From Massilia sp. Root351 (GTDB taxonomy: Bacteria > Pseudomonadota > Gammaproteobacteria > Burkholderiales > Burkholderiaceae_D): a DNA stretch of 64,000 nt. This document shows, piece by piece, positions 36,110 to 45,177 of this stretch (position 1 is the first letter of the stretch; the number at the start of each line of letters is the position of its first letter). The DNA is taken from NCBI RefSeq assembly GCF_001425045.1, contig NZ_LMDJ01000005.1, positions 1-64,000 of the forward strand, given 5' to 3'. The position numbers were made by a program, and so were the translations under genes. Below the pieces are notes generated by a model that had not been told where the DNA came from, did no database searches, and saw only the letters and a program-made list of their open reading frames with translations.

Positions 36110-38446
36110 TTGACTGCCAACACTCCTGCATTGCCGAAGTGGCTCAACCGCCGCAATCTTATCCGCACCGCCGCCGTGGGCGGCATCGCCGCCGCGGCGG
36201 GCGCCGTCCTGCTGGGCGCCTACATGGTGCTGTTCATCGGCCCCAACCTGCCCGAGCTGGACGCCGTCACCGATTACCAGCCCAAGATCCCGCTGCGCAT
36301 CTACACGGCAGACAATGCCCTGATCGGCGAGTTCGGCGAAGAACACCGTGACTTCGTCGCCATCAAGGACGTGCCGGAGCTGATGAAGAAAGCCGTCCTC
36401 GCCATCGAGGACAAGCGCTTCTACGACCACGGCGGCATCGACTGGATACGCGCCATGGGCGCGCTCAAGTCCAACCTGCGCGGCAGCTTCCGCCAGGGCG
36501 GCTCCACCATCACCATGCAGGTGGCGCGCAACTTCTACCTGACGCGCGACAAGAAACTGGGCCGCAAGATGACCGAGGTCATGCTGTCCTATAAATTGGA
36601 AGGAGAGCTCAGCAAGGACAAGATCCTGGAGCTGTACCTGAACCAGATCTACCTGGGCCAGCGCTCTTACGGCTTCGCCAGCGCCTCGCAGGCCTATTTC
36701 AGCAAGTCGCTGAAAGAGCTGTCGGTTGCGGAAACGGCGATGCTGGCCGGCCTGCCGCAAAATCCGGCGCGCAACAACCCGGTGGCCAATCCCAAGCGCG
36801 CGCGCCTGCGCCAGCACCTGGTGCTGAAGGCCATGCGCGACCAGGGCGTCATCACCGCGGCGCAGTACGAGCAGGCGCTGAAGGAAACCTTGCACATCAA
36901 TCCGAAAGGCCAGGAGTTCGACGTGCACGCCGAATACGTGGCCGAGCTGGCGCGCCAGGCGGTGTACGAACAATACAAGGAAGAGTCGTACTCGCGCGGC
37001 ATCAGCGTCTACACCACCATCCTGAAGGCGGACCAGGAGGCGGCCTATGAATCGGTGCGCCGCAACGTGCTGAACTACGACCAGCGCCACGGCTACCGCG
37101 GCCCGGAAGCCTTCATCGACCTGCCTTCTGATCCGGATGAGCGCGAGGACGCCATCGACGAAGCGCTGCAGAAGCGCCGCAGCAGCGACCGGCTGATCCC
37201 GGCCGTGGTGCTGGCCGCATCGCCCAAGAGCGTGACGGTGGAGACCATCGACGGCGAGGAGCACGAGATCACCGGCGACGGCCTGAAGCTGGCGGCGCCC
37301 GGCCTGGGCGAGAAGGCCAAGGCCGGCCTCAGGCTGCGGCCCGGCGCCATCGTGCGCGTATCGCAAGTGGATAAGAAGCGCTGGGCGATCACCCAGGTGC
37401 CGCAAGTCGCGGCGGCCTTCGTGTCGCTGGATTCGGCCACCGGCGCCTACCACGCCATGGTGGGCGGCTTCGACTTCAACCTGCATCAGTTCAACCACGT
37501 TACCCAGGCCTGGCGCCAGCCCGGCTCCTCGATCAAGCCCTTCGTCTATTCGTCGGCGCTGGAAAAGGGCTACTTCCCCGGCACATTGATCAACGACGTG
37601 AAACTGTCCGACACCGGCGTGGACACCGGCGGCTGGGACCCGCAGAACGACGACAACGTCTACGACGGTCCCATCTCCATGCACGTGTCGCTGGCCAAGT
37701 CGAAGAACGTCACCTCGGTGCGCCTGCTGCGCGCGGTGGGCGTGCCCTACGCGCACGGTTTCCTGGACAAGTTCGGCTTCACGCCGTCCAGGCATCCGAC
37801 CAATTTGACCATGACGCTGGGCACCGGCGCCGTCACGCCGCAGCAACTGGCCGGCGCCTATTCGGTGTTCGCCAACGGCGGCTACCAGGTGCAGCCTTAC
37901 CTGATCTCGCGCATCGTCGACGGCAACGGCAAGGTGCTGTCCGAGACCAGGCCGCAGCAGGCGGCGCAGGAAGCCAACCGCGTGCTCGACCCGCGCAACG
38001 CCTTCATCACCGACACCATGCTGCGCGAAGTGGTACGCAGCGGCACCGGCGCGCAAGCCGGCGCGCGCCTGGGCCGGGCCGACCTGGCCGGCAAGACCGG
38101 TACCACCAACGACGCGGTGGACGGCTGGTTCGCCGGCTACGGCGGCGGCGTGGTCGGGGTCGCGTGGATGGGCTACGACGATCCGAAGTCGCTGGGTGGG
38201 CGCGAGTTCGGCGCCACCCTGGCCATGCCGATCTGGATCGACTACATGCGCGTGGCGCTGCAAAAGGCGCCGCCGCGCGAACGCCCCGTGCCCGAAGGCG
38301 TGGTGCAGGCCGAAGACGGTTCCTGGATCTACGCCGAATACCTCAACGACAATTCGGTGCGCACCATCGACCTCGATGGCCAGCCGCCGGCGCCGGTGCA
38401 GGAACCGGGCGCCACCAACGTCCAGCCCACGCCGGTACAACCGTAA
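36110..38446 (+). CDS. mrcA: Class A penicillin-binding protein 1A (glycosyltransferase/transpeptidase)
   Basis: A 778-residue bifunctional peptidoglycan synthase. The only in-frame start ahead of the N-terminal anchor is TTG at 36110, because a stop lies 12 nt upstream; ATG at 36097 is out of frame. One membrane segment (~22-43) is followed by the GT51 domain with the catalytic Glu in VLAIEDKRFYDHGG and RQGGSTITMQ. Next is the OB-like insert, then the transpeptidase with SxxK (PGSSIKPF), SxN (SKN) and KTG (AGKTGTT). It assembles cell-wall glycan and crosslinks in the periplasm. A hairpin terminator lies 139 bp downstream. Confidence 0.94.
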   Translation: MTANTPALPKWLNRRNLIRTAAVGGIAAAAGAVLLGAYMVLFIGPNLPELDAVTDYQPKIPLRIYTADNALIGEFGEEHRDFVAIKDVPELMKKAVLAIEDKRFYDHGGIDWIRAMGALKSNLRGSFRQGGSTITMQVARNFYLTRDKKLGRKMTEVMLSYKLEGELSKDKILELYLNQIYLGQRSYGFASASQAYFSKSLKELSVAETAMLAGLPQNPARNNPVANPKRARLRQHLVLKAMRDQGVITAAQYEQALKETLHINPKGQEFDVHAEYVAELARQAVYEQYKEESYSRGISVYTTILKADQEAAYESVRRNVLNYDQRHGYRGPEAFIDLPSDPDEREDAIDEALQKRRSSDRLIPAVVLAASPKSVTVETIDGEEHEITGDGLKLAAPGLGEKAKAGLRLRPGAIVRVSQVDKKRWAITQVPQVAAAFVSLDSATGAYHAMVGGFDFNLHQFNHVTQAWRQPGSSIKPFVYSSALEKGYFPGTLINDVKLSDTGVDTGGWDPQNDDNVYDGPISMHVSLAKSKNVTSVRLLRAVGVPYAHGFLDKFGFTPSRHPTNLTMTLGTGAVTPQQLAGAYSVFANGGYQVQPYLISRIVDGNGKVLSETRPQQAAQEANRVLDPRNAFITDTMLREVVRSGTGAQAGARLGRADLAGKTGTTNDAVDGWFAGYGGGVVGVAWMGYDDPKSLGGREFGATLAMPIWIDYMRVALQKAPPRERPVPEGVVQAEDGSWIYAEYLNDNSVRTIDLDGQPPAPVQEPGATNVQPTPVQP

Positions 38447-39562
<1,116 letters not shown>

Positions 39563-39573
39563 GGAGCGCCGCC

Positions 39574-40518
39574 ATGAACGCGACACGCTCCCGCCTGCGC
39601 AAGTTCCTCCGTCCTGCCGCAGCTGCCGGGGCAATGCTGGCCGTGCTGTACCTGGCCTGGCCGCCGCAGCGGCCAGCCGGCCCCGCGCCGGCGCCGCCGC
39701 AGGCCGACCATTTCGCGTTCGTGCGCTCCATGGAAGGCACCCGGCCGGACGGCCAGGTCAAGACCGACAGCGCCGAGCGGCTGCTGGTGGACGCCGAACT
39801 GGGTTACCTGTTCGACTACTACCTGGCCGGCCTGGGTGAGAAGGACCTGCTGGCGGTGCGCACCGAGATCGAACGCGAACTGGACCGCCGCCTGCGCCCG
39901 GCGCCTGCCGCCGAAGCCAAGCGGCTGCTGGCCAGCTACCTGGCCTACAAGCGCGCGCTGGCGGACGTGGAAGGCCGCCTGCCCAACAGTGCCGACATGG
40001 CCGCCGGCGCGCGCGCCCGGCTGGCCGCCATGCAGCAACTGCGTCCGCACTATTTCACGCCGCAGCAAATCGCCGGCCTGTTCGGCGGCGCGGACGCGCA
40101 AGCGGCCGACACCATTGCGCGGCTGGAGCTGGCCGCCGACCGCAGCCTGACCGAAGCCGAGCGCCAGGCCCGCGTGGCGGCGCTGGACCAGCAACTGCCG
40201 CCGGCGCTGCGCGAACAGCGCGCCGCACCCACGCGCGTGCTGCGGCTGGAGCAATCAGTGCAGCAGCTGCGCGCGCAAGGGGCGGGGGACAATGAAATCT
40301 ACCGCCTGCGCTCGGCCGCCCTGTCGCCCGAAGCCGCCTCCCGCCTGGCCGAAGTGGACCGCGAAGACGCGGACTGGAAGCGCCGCATCGCGCTCTACCA
40401 GGCCGAACGCCGCCAACTGGCGGCAGCCGCCGCCGGTCCCTCGCCGCACCGGGCGCAGGTCCTGCGCGATGCCTATTTCAAGCCCGAGGAACAGCGTCGC
40501 CTGGGTGCATACGAATAG
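39574..40518 (+). CDS. Lipase-specific foldase (Lif, lipase chaperone)
   Basis: A 314-residue steric chaperone that folds the preceding lipase in the periplasm. An N-terminal membrane anchor (~14-30, AGAMLAVLYLAWPP) is followed by a Pro/Ala-rich spacer. The foldase signature RxxFDY is represented by VRSMEGTRPDG and LGYLFDYYLAGLGE, after which the protein is almost all helix with many Arg/Glu/Ala, as in Lif. It has no catalytic motif. Translation probably couples to the lipase through the short 11-bp gap. Confidence 0.93.
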   Translation: MNATRSRLRKFLRPAAAAGAMLAVLYLAWPPQRPAGPAPAPPQADHFAFVRSMEGTRPDGQVKTDSAERLLVDAELGYLFDYYLAGLGEKDLLAVRTEIERELDRRLRPAPAAEAKRLLASYLAYKRALADVEGRLPNSADMAAGARARLAAMQQLRPHYFTPQQIAGLFGGADAQAADTIARLELAADRSLTEAERQARVAALDQQLPPALREQRAAPTRVLRLEQSVQQLRAQGAGDNEIYRLRSAALSPEAASRLAEVDREDADWKRRIALYQAERRQLAAAAAGPSPHRAQVLRDAYFKPEEQRRLGAYE

Positions 40519-40525
40519 CCAAAAA

Positions 40526-40576
40526 CCGATATTGACCGAGCTCAACAGTGCTAAACTCATGCGAGTTCAATATCGG
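40526..40576. promoter_or_regulatory. Perfect 10-bp inverted repeat upstream of the sensor-transporter operon
   Basis: CCGATATTGA (40526-40535) and TCAATATCGG (40567-40576) flank 31 nt that include a small ACTC-ATGC-GAGT stem. The left arm contains TTGACC, which could be a -35 element. It is 24 bp from the first start codon of the four-gene operon and 8 bp from the foldase stop. It could be an operator, or an RNA hairpin separating the two operons. No T-run follows, so a terminator is less likely. Confidence 0.55.
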
Positions 40577-40599
40577 CGGATGGCTACGGACGACCACGT

Positions 40600-41304
40600 A
40601 TGGCGATGTCAAGACTCAGTATTACGATTACCGCACCCATCGCGCTGATTTCAGCGCTTGCCATCGGCCTGACGGTATTTCTCAACGTGGGCAAGCTTGA
40701 CCGGACGCTGGGCGAACTGGAAGACTCCCGCCTGCGTTTCACCATCAACGTGCTGCGCCAGAACCTGGAAACGGGGCTGGACCTGGGCCTGCCGGTGCGC
40801 AGCCTGGGCAACGCGCAGGCCGCCATGGAACTCGAAGCACGGCAGGACCCGGATATCGTCGCCCTGATTGTCAAGGACGACAAGGGCCGCGCGGCCTTCA
40901 GCACCGGGCGGCCGGCGCAAAGCGACAGCATCGTCCTCAGCACACCGCTCTCCAACAACCTGGGTGTCACGGTCGGCGCCATCGAGCTGCATTACTCGCG
41001 GCGCAGCCACGACCGTTTCATCGCCGGCATTTCGCGCCAGTTGCTGCTGGCCGGCCTGCTCGCCACCGTCCTGTCCACGCTGCTGGCGGTGCTCGGCACG
41101 CAACTGTGGGTGCGCCGCATCGGCCGCACGCTGGGCAGCATCGAACACACGCTGGACGCCAGTGCGCCGCCGGTGGCCAGGCCGGACCGGCACGCGGTCG
41201 CGCTGGCCGAGCAGGCGGCAGGCAGCGCCGGCCGGGCCTTGCGCGACCTGGAGCAGGCGCGGCGCGCCATCACCAGCAAGGACGTGGCGGGCGAAAAGCT
41301 ATGA
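40600..41304 (+). CDS. Two-TM protein with periplasmic sensor-like domain
   Basis: A 234-residue protein: TM1 (~8-28), a ~115-residue periplasmic region, TM2 (~146-168) and a helical cytoplasmic tail. The ectodomain resembles the single-Cache/PAS-like sensors of histidine kinases (NLETGLDLGLPVRSLGN, then DPDIVALIVKDDKGRAAFST), yet no kinase or cyclase output is attached. The same pattern occurs in the ectodomain of the next gene (ARALEHGIPLQRLEG, NRDLAYLRIADSSGAALYGS), so the two look paralogous and may form a heteromer. Its stop overlaps the next start as ATGA. I recognise no characterised homologue. Confidence 0.75.
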   Translation: MAMSRLSITITAPIALISALAIGLTVFLNVGKLDRTLGELEDSRLRFTINVLRQNLETGLDLGLPVRSLGNAQAAMELEARQDPDIVALIVKDDKGRAAFSTGRPAQSDSIVLSTPLSNNLGVTVGAIELHYSRRSHDRFIAGISRQLLLAGLLATVLSTLLAVLGTQLWVRRIGRTLGSIEHTLDASAPPVARPDRHAVALAEQAAGSAGRALRDLEQARRAITSKDVAGEKL

Positions 41305-43466
41305 GCCTTGCCTTGGCCCCTTCCGATAGCCACGAAGAACGCCTGTACACGCGGCCGGTGCGCCGCCTGTTCGTGTTCGCGCTGGCGCTGTTGCTGGCGG
41401 TGCAGCTGGCGCTGTCGCTGTATGCGTGGTCGCTGTCCGAGCGCGCGCTGCTGCCGGAGTTCGGGCGCAAGGCGCAAACCACCGGCGCGGCGCTGTCCGC
41501 ACAGCTGGCGCGCGCGCTGGAGCATGGCATTCCGCTGCAGCGCCTGGAGGGCGTGCCGGAATTCTTCGCCGATGTACTGAAGCAGAACCGCGACCTGGCC
41601 TACCTGCGCATTGCCGACAGCAGCGGGGCCGCGCTGTACGGCAGCACGCAGGCCGACAGCAGTGCGCCCGAGCAGTTTTACGACACCGCGCTGCCGTTGC
41701 TGCACCAGGGCCGCGTGGCCGGCCATTTGCACGTGGGCGTGGACAAGAACCACATCGCGGCGCGCGTGCGCGAACTGCGCTACGACATCGGCATTGTGCT
41801 CATCACCAGCCTGCTGATCGCCTTCGAGATCCTGTGGTTCGTGGTGACGCTGACCTTCACCGCGCCGATGCGCCAGATCCTGGCGCTGATGAGCAGCATG
41901 GCTGCCGGCGACTTCCGCCAGCGGGCGGCGCCGCCTCCGGGCGCGGCCATCGCCGCCCGCCTGCACGCCCTCACCGCGCGCATCAACCAGGGGTTCAGCG
42001 AACTGGTGCGCAGCGCATCCGCATTGCGCGAGGCCAGCCCGCAACAGGCGGCGCACGCCGAGCCGCTGCTGCAGCGCCTGCGCCAGGCGTACCGGTTCGG
42101 AGACGCCGCCGGCGTCCACGCGGGCGGCGGCCTGGGTGGCGACAGCGGCATCGATACGGCGCAGCAGCCCCGCATCGTGCTGGTGCGCGTACTCAGTTTC
42201 CTGTTCATGTTCGCGGAAATGCTGTCGCGCCCCTTTCTGCCGGTATATGCCGCCTCGCTGCCTTCAGGCGCCGTGGCGGGCCCGCTGCACGCCAGCCTTC
42301 CGGTCACCGCCTTCCTGCTCGGGGTAGCGCTGACCATGCCGTTCGCAGGCCACTGGTCGGACAGGCTGGGACGGCGCAGCAGCTACGTCGCCGGCGCGCT
42401 GGCCGTCATGGCCGGCCTGGCCGTCACCGGGCTGGTGCCCGACTACTACGCGCTGGTAAGCGCACGCGCCGTCACCGGCATGGGCTACGCGATCATGTTC
42501 ATGGCCTGCCAGGGCTATGTGTTCGACCATACCGACAGCAGCAACCGAGGCAAAGGCATGGCGCTGTTTGTGGGCGCCATCATGGTGGCGGAAATCTGCG
42601 CGCCGGCGGTGGGCGGCATCCTGGCCGACCGCGTCGGCTACCGCATGGTGTTCCTGCTGGGCGCCGCCGTGGCCTTGCTGGCGGCCGCCATTGCGGCGGC
42701 GGTGCTGAGCAAGGGCGCCGCCGACGGCCAGGCCGGTGCGCCGTCCTCGCTGCAGCCCGCGGCGCCGTCCGATGGCCTGGCAGCCGGGCAGCCCGCTGCG
42801 TTGAACGCCGGGCGCGGCGCGCCGCTGCTCGCGCGGCTGGCGCGCAACAAGCGCTTCCTGGCGCTGTCCATCCTGTCCGGCGTGCCCGCCAAGTTCCTCT
42901 ACTCCGGCTTCCTCATTTTCCTGGTGCCGGTGCTGCTGTCCGGGCTGGGACTGTCCAAGTCTGAAATTGGCCGCTATACCATGCTGTACGGCCTGAGCTC
43001 ACTGGCGCTGGCACCGCTGTTTGCCCACCTGGCGGACCGCTACAACGCCTACACGCCGCTGGTGGCGGCCGGCGGCCTGCTGACCGGGCTGGGAATGCTG
43101 CCGGTGGCCTGGGGCGCCAGCGGCGGCCTGGTCATGCTCGGCATCGGCGCGCTGGGAGTGGGCCAGTCGATGAGCATCTCCGCCCAGCTGGTGCTGGTGG
43201 CGCGCGTGACCCGGAAGGAAGCGCAGGATGCGGGCACCGGTCCCATCGTCGGCCTGTTCCGCCTGCTCGAACGCCTGGGCGCGGCGGCCGGGCCGGTCGT
43301 CACCGGCATGCTGGCGGCACGCTACGGGGCGGCGCAGGCCATGGCCTGCCTCGGCGTGTTCGCGCTGGCGGCGTCGCTGCTGTTCTCGCTGGTGTTCGCG
43401 GCGGCCGGTGCACGCGACAGGCGGGCCGCCGGCCGCGGCGGGGACGCTCCCGAGGTGGCGGCATGA
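41301..43466 (+). CDS. Sensor-HAMP-MFS fusion transporter
   Basis: 721 residues in one open frame. TM1 (~23-44), a periplasmic sensor-like domain (~45-160), TM2 (~163-186) and a HAMP-like region (~187-240, TAPMRQILALMSSMAAGDF) lead through a linker into a full MFS transporter (~291-700, about 12 TMs). The transporter carries motif A GHWSDRLGRRSSY. In ordinary proteins such a sensor-HAMP module drives a kinase, cyclase or chemoreceptor; here it is joined to a permease. The simplest reading is a transporter gated by an external ligand. Substrate and direction are unknown. It is linked by 4-nt overlaps to the genes on both sides. Confidence 0.82.
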   Translation: MSLALAPSDSHEERLYTRPVRRLFVFALALLLAVQLALSLYAWSLSERALLPEFGRKAQTTGAALSAQLARALEHGIPLQRLEGVPEFFADVLKQNRDLAYLRIADSSGAALYGSTQADSSAPEQFYDTALPLLHQGRVAGHLHVGVDKNHIAARVRELRYDIGIVLITSLLIAFEILWFVVTLTFTAPMRQILALMSSMAAGDFRQRAAPPPGAAIAARLHALTARINQGFSELVRSASALREASPQQAAHAEPLLQRLRQAYRFGDAAGVHAGGGLGGDSGIDTAQQPRIVLVRVLSFLFMFAEMLSRPFLPVYAASLPSGAVAGPLHASLPVTAFLLGVALTMPFAGHWSDRLGRRSSYVAGALAVMAGLAVTGLVPDYYALVSARAVTGMGYAIMFMACQGYVFDHTDSSNRGKGMALFVGAIMVAEICAPAVGGILADRVGYRMVFLLGAAVALLAAAIAAAVLSKGAADGQAGAPSSLQPAAPSDGLAAGQPAALNAGRGAPLLARLARNKRFLALSILSGVPAKFLYSGFLIFLVPVLLSGLGLSKSEIGRYTMLYGLSSLALAPLFAHLADRYNAYTPLVAAGGLLTGLGMLPVAWGASGGLVMLGIGALGVGQSMSISAQLVLVARVTRKEAQDAGTGPIVGLFRLLERLGAAAGPVVTGMLAARYGAAQAMACLGVFALAASLLFSLVFAAAGARDRRAAGRGGDAPEVAA

Positions 43467-44485
43467 AGCGGCGCGCACTCTGCCGTGCGGCGGCCATGCT
43501 GGCCCTGGGCAGCGGCCTGCCGCGCGCATGGGCGCAGCAATCGGCGATACGGCAAAGCAGCCGTCCGCCGCGCATCTACATGATCCTGTTCCGGGGCGAG
43601 ACCGCCGTCGAAAAAGGCTTCCGCGACTACTTCGCCGTCAACGGCATGCCGGTGGAGCTGATCGTGCGCGACGTCGCGCTGGATGTGGGCAAGGTCCCGC
43701 AGCTGGTCGCCGAAGCACGCGCCATGAAGGCAGACCTGATCTACACCTGGGGCACCCCCATCACGCTGGCGGTGGCCGGCAAGGAAGGCGCGGTCGATCC
43801 ATCCCGCCACGTCACCGACATCCCGGTCGTGTTCACCATGGTGGCCTCGCCGCAAGGCTCGGGCCTGGTCAAGTCGCTGGCCTCGTCGGGACGCAACATC
43901 ACCGGCGCCTGCCATGTGGTGCCGCCGGCGCAGCAGCTGAGCGCCATCCGCGCCTACCGCCGCTTCGAGCGCCTGGCCATCATCTACAACCCGGCCGAAC
44001 CCAACTCGGTACAGAACGTGAAGGACTTGCGCGCGGTGGCCGCCAGCGCGCGCTTCCAGCTGCTGGAACGGCCGGTGCCGCTGGACGCCAAGGGCCTGCC
44101 GCTGGCCGGCGCGCTGCCGGCCATGGTGGCCGAACTGGCGCAGCAGAATGCACAACTGCTCTACATCGGGCCGGACAGCTTTCTTGCCGCCAACCGCAAG
44201 GCGCTCACCGAGGCGGCACTGGCCGCGCGCCTGCCGGCCTTCTCGGCCACGGAAATCGCCCTGCGCGAGGGCAAGGCCCTGTTCGGCCTGGTTTCCGGCT
44301 ATGAGAGCGTGGGCCGGCTCACCGCCCACAAGGCGCAGCAGATCCTGCGCCAGCGCATGGCGCCGGCCGCCATTCCGATCGAAACGCTGGCGCGCTTCTC
44401 CTACCTCGTCAACATGCCGGTGGCGGCGCAGCTCGACCTCTATCCACCGCTCAAGGTGCTCAACTACGCGGAACTGCTGAAATGA
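43463..44485 (+). CDS. ABC-type substrate-binding protein (PF04392 type), orphan
   Basis: A 340-residue periplasmic protein with an N-terminal signal (~1-24, ending PRAWAQQ). The two-lobed fold of the ABC_sub_bind (TrpX-like) family is visible: IYMILFRGETAVEKGFRDYF, ADLIYTWGTPITLAVAGK, IPVVFTMVASPQGSGLV, RLAIIYNPAEPNS and LLYIGPDSFLAANR. No ABC permease or ATPase is present here, so it is an orphan. It may hand ligand to the sensor domains or the MFS fusion encoded upstream. Both ends overlap neighbours by 4 nt. Family members bind aromatic amino acids or other small molecules; the ligand is unknown. Confidence 0.85.
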   Translation: MKRRALCRAAAMLALGSGLPRAWAQQSAIRQSSRPPRIYMILFRGETAVEKGFRDYFAVNGMPVELIVRDVALDVGKVPQLVAEARAMKADLIYTWGTPITLAVAGKEGAVDPSRHVTDIPVVFTMVASPQGSGLVKSLASSGRNITGACHVVPPAQQLSAIRAYRRFERLAIIYNPAEPNSVQNVKDLRAVAASARFQLLERPVPLDAKGLPLAGALPAMVAELAQQNAQLLYIGPDSFLAANRKALTEAALAARLPAFSATEIALREGKALFGLVSGYESVGRLTAHKAQQILRQRMAPAAIPIETLARFSYLVNMPVAAQLDLYPPLKVLNYAELLK

Positions 44486-45177
44486 TCGACGCGTCCCCCG
44501 CCATTTGCAACAACGACCCGGCCTTCAGCTGGCGCCTGATGCGCGCCGGCGAGGCCGCTCTGGTGCACCGGCTGCACCGTGCCGCGCTGGCGCACGTCCC
44601 GCCGGGCATGGTGCGGCCCGATGAACTGGCCCATTTCGAGCGGCACGCCGCTACGCAGGGCCGTATCCTGTGCTGCTACGCGGACGGTGAACTGGTGGCC
44701 TACGGCGTGCTGGGACTGGACTCGGACGCGGTGGACCATATGGCCGAACTGCTGGGCGCCAGTCCTGCCGACCGCGCCCGCATGTGCGTGCTTGACGGCG
44801 CGGCATCGCTGCCGGAATGGCGCGGGCGGCGCCTGCACTGTGCCGCCATCGAGGAGCGCATGGCGCTGGGCCGCGAGCTGGGGCGCTCGCTGGTGACGGC
44901 CACGGTCGCGCCGGAAAACATGCGCAGCCTGCGCGGCCTGCTGCTGGAAGGATTCACCGTGCGCGGCTACGCCATCGTCTATGGCGGCCTGGCGCGCCTG
45001 CTGGTGCAGCGCGACCTGCTGCTGCCGGCGCAGGAGTGGACCGCTGCCCGCCGCATTGCCCATGGCGACCACGCAGGCCACCGGCGCGCACTGGCCGATG
45101 GCCTGCAGGGTTTCCACTGCTGGCAGGACGAGCACGAACACTGGTTCGTGGAGTACGGCCTAGCGCTTGGGCGCTAG
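44482..45177 (+). CDS. GNAT-family N-acetyltransferase-like protein
   Basis: A 231-residue cytoplasmic protein with a GNAT-type core: an N-terminal RAGEAALVHRLHRAAL, the central strands ILCCYADGELVAYGVLGLD, and a CoA-binding-like region (WRGRRLHCAAIEERMALGREL, then TATVAPENMRSLRGLLLEGF). The Q/RxxGxG/A loop is weak. It ends a four-gene unit linked by 4-nt overlaps, so it may modify the substrate the operon transports. Its 3' end overlaps the convergent FAD oxidoreductase by 18 bp. Assignment is by fold pattern, not by a known member. Confidence 0.72.
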   Translation: MIDASPAICNNDPAFSWRLMRAGEAALVHRLHRAALAHVPPGMVRPDELAHFERHAATQGRILCCYADGELVAYGVLGLDSDAVDHMAELLGASPADRARMCVLDGAASLPEWRGRRLHCAAIEERMALGRELGRSLVTATVAPENMRSLRGLLLEGFTVRGYAIVYGGLARLLVQRDLLLPAQEWTAARRIAHGDHAGHRRALADGLQGFHCWQDEHEHWFVEYGLALGR

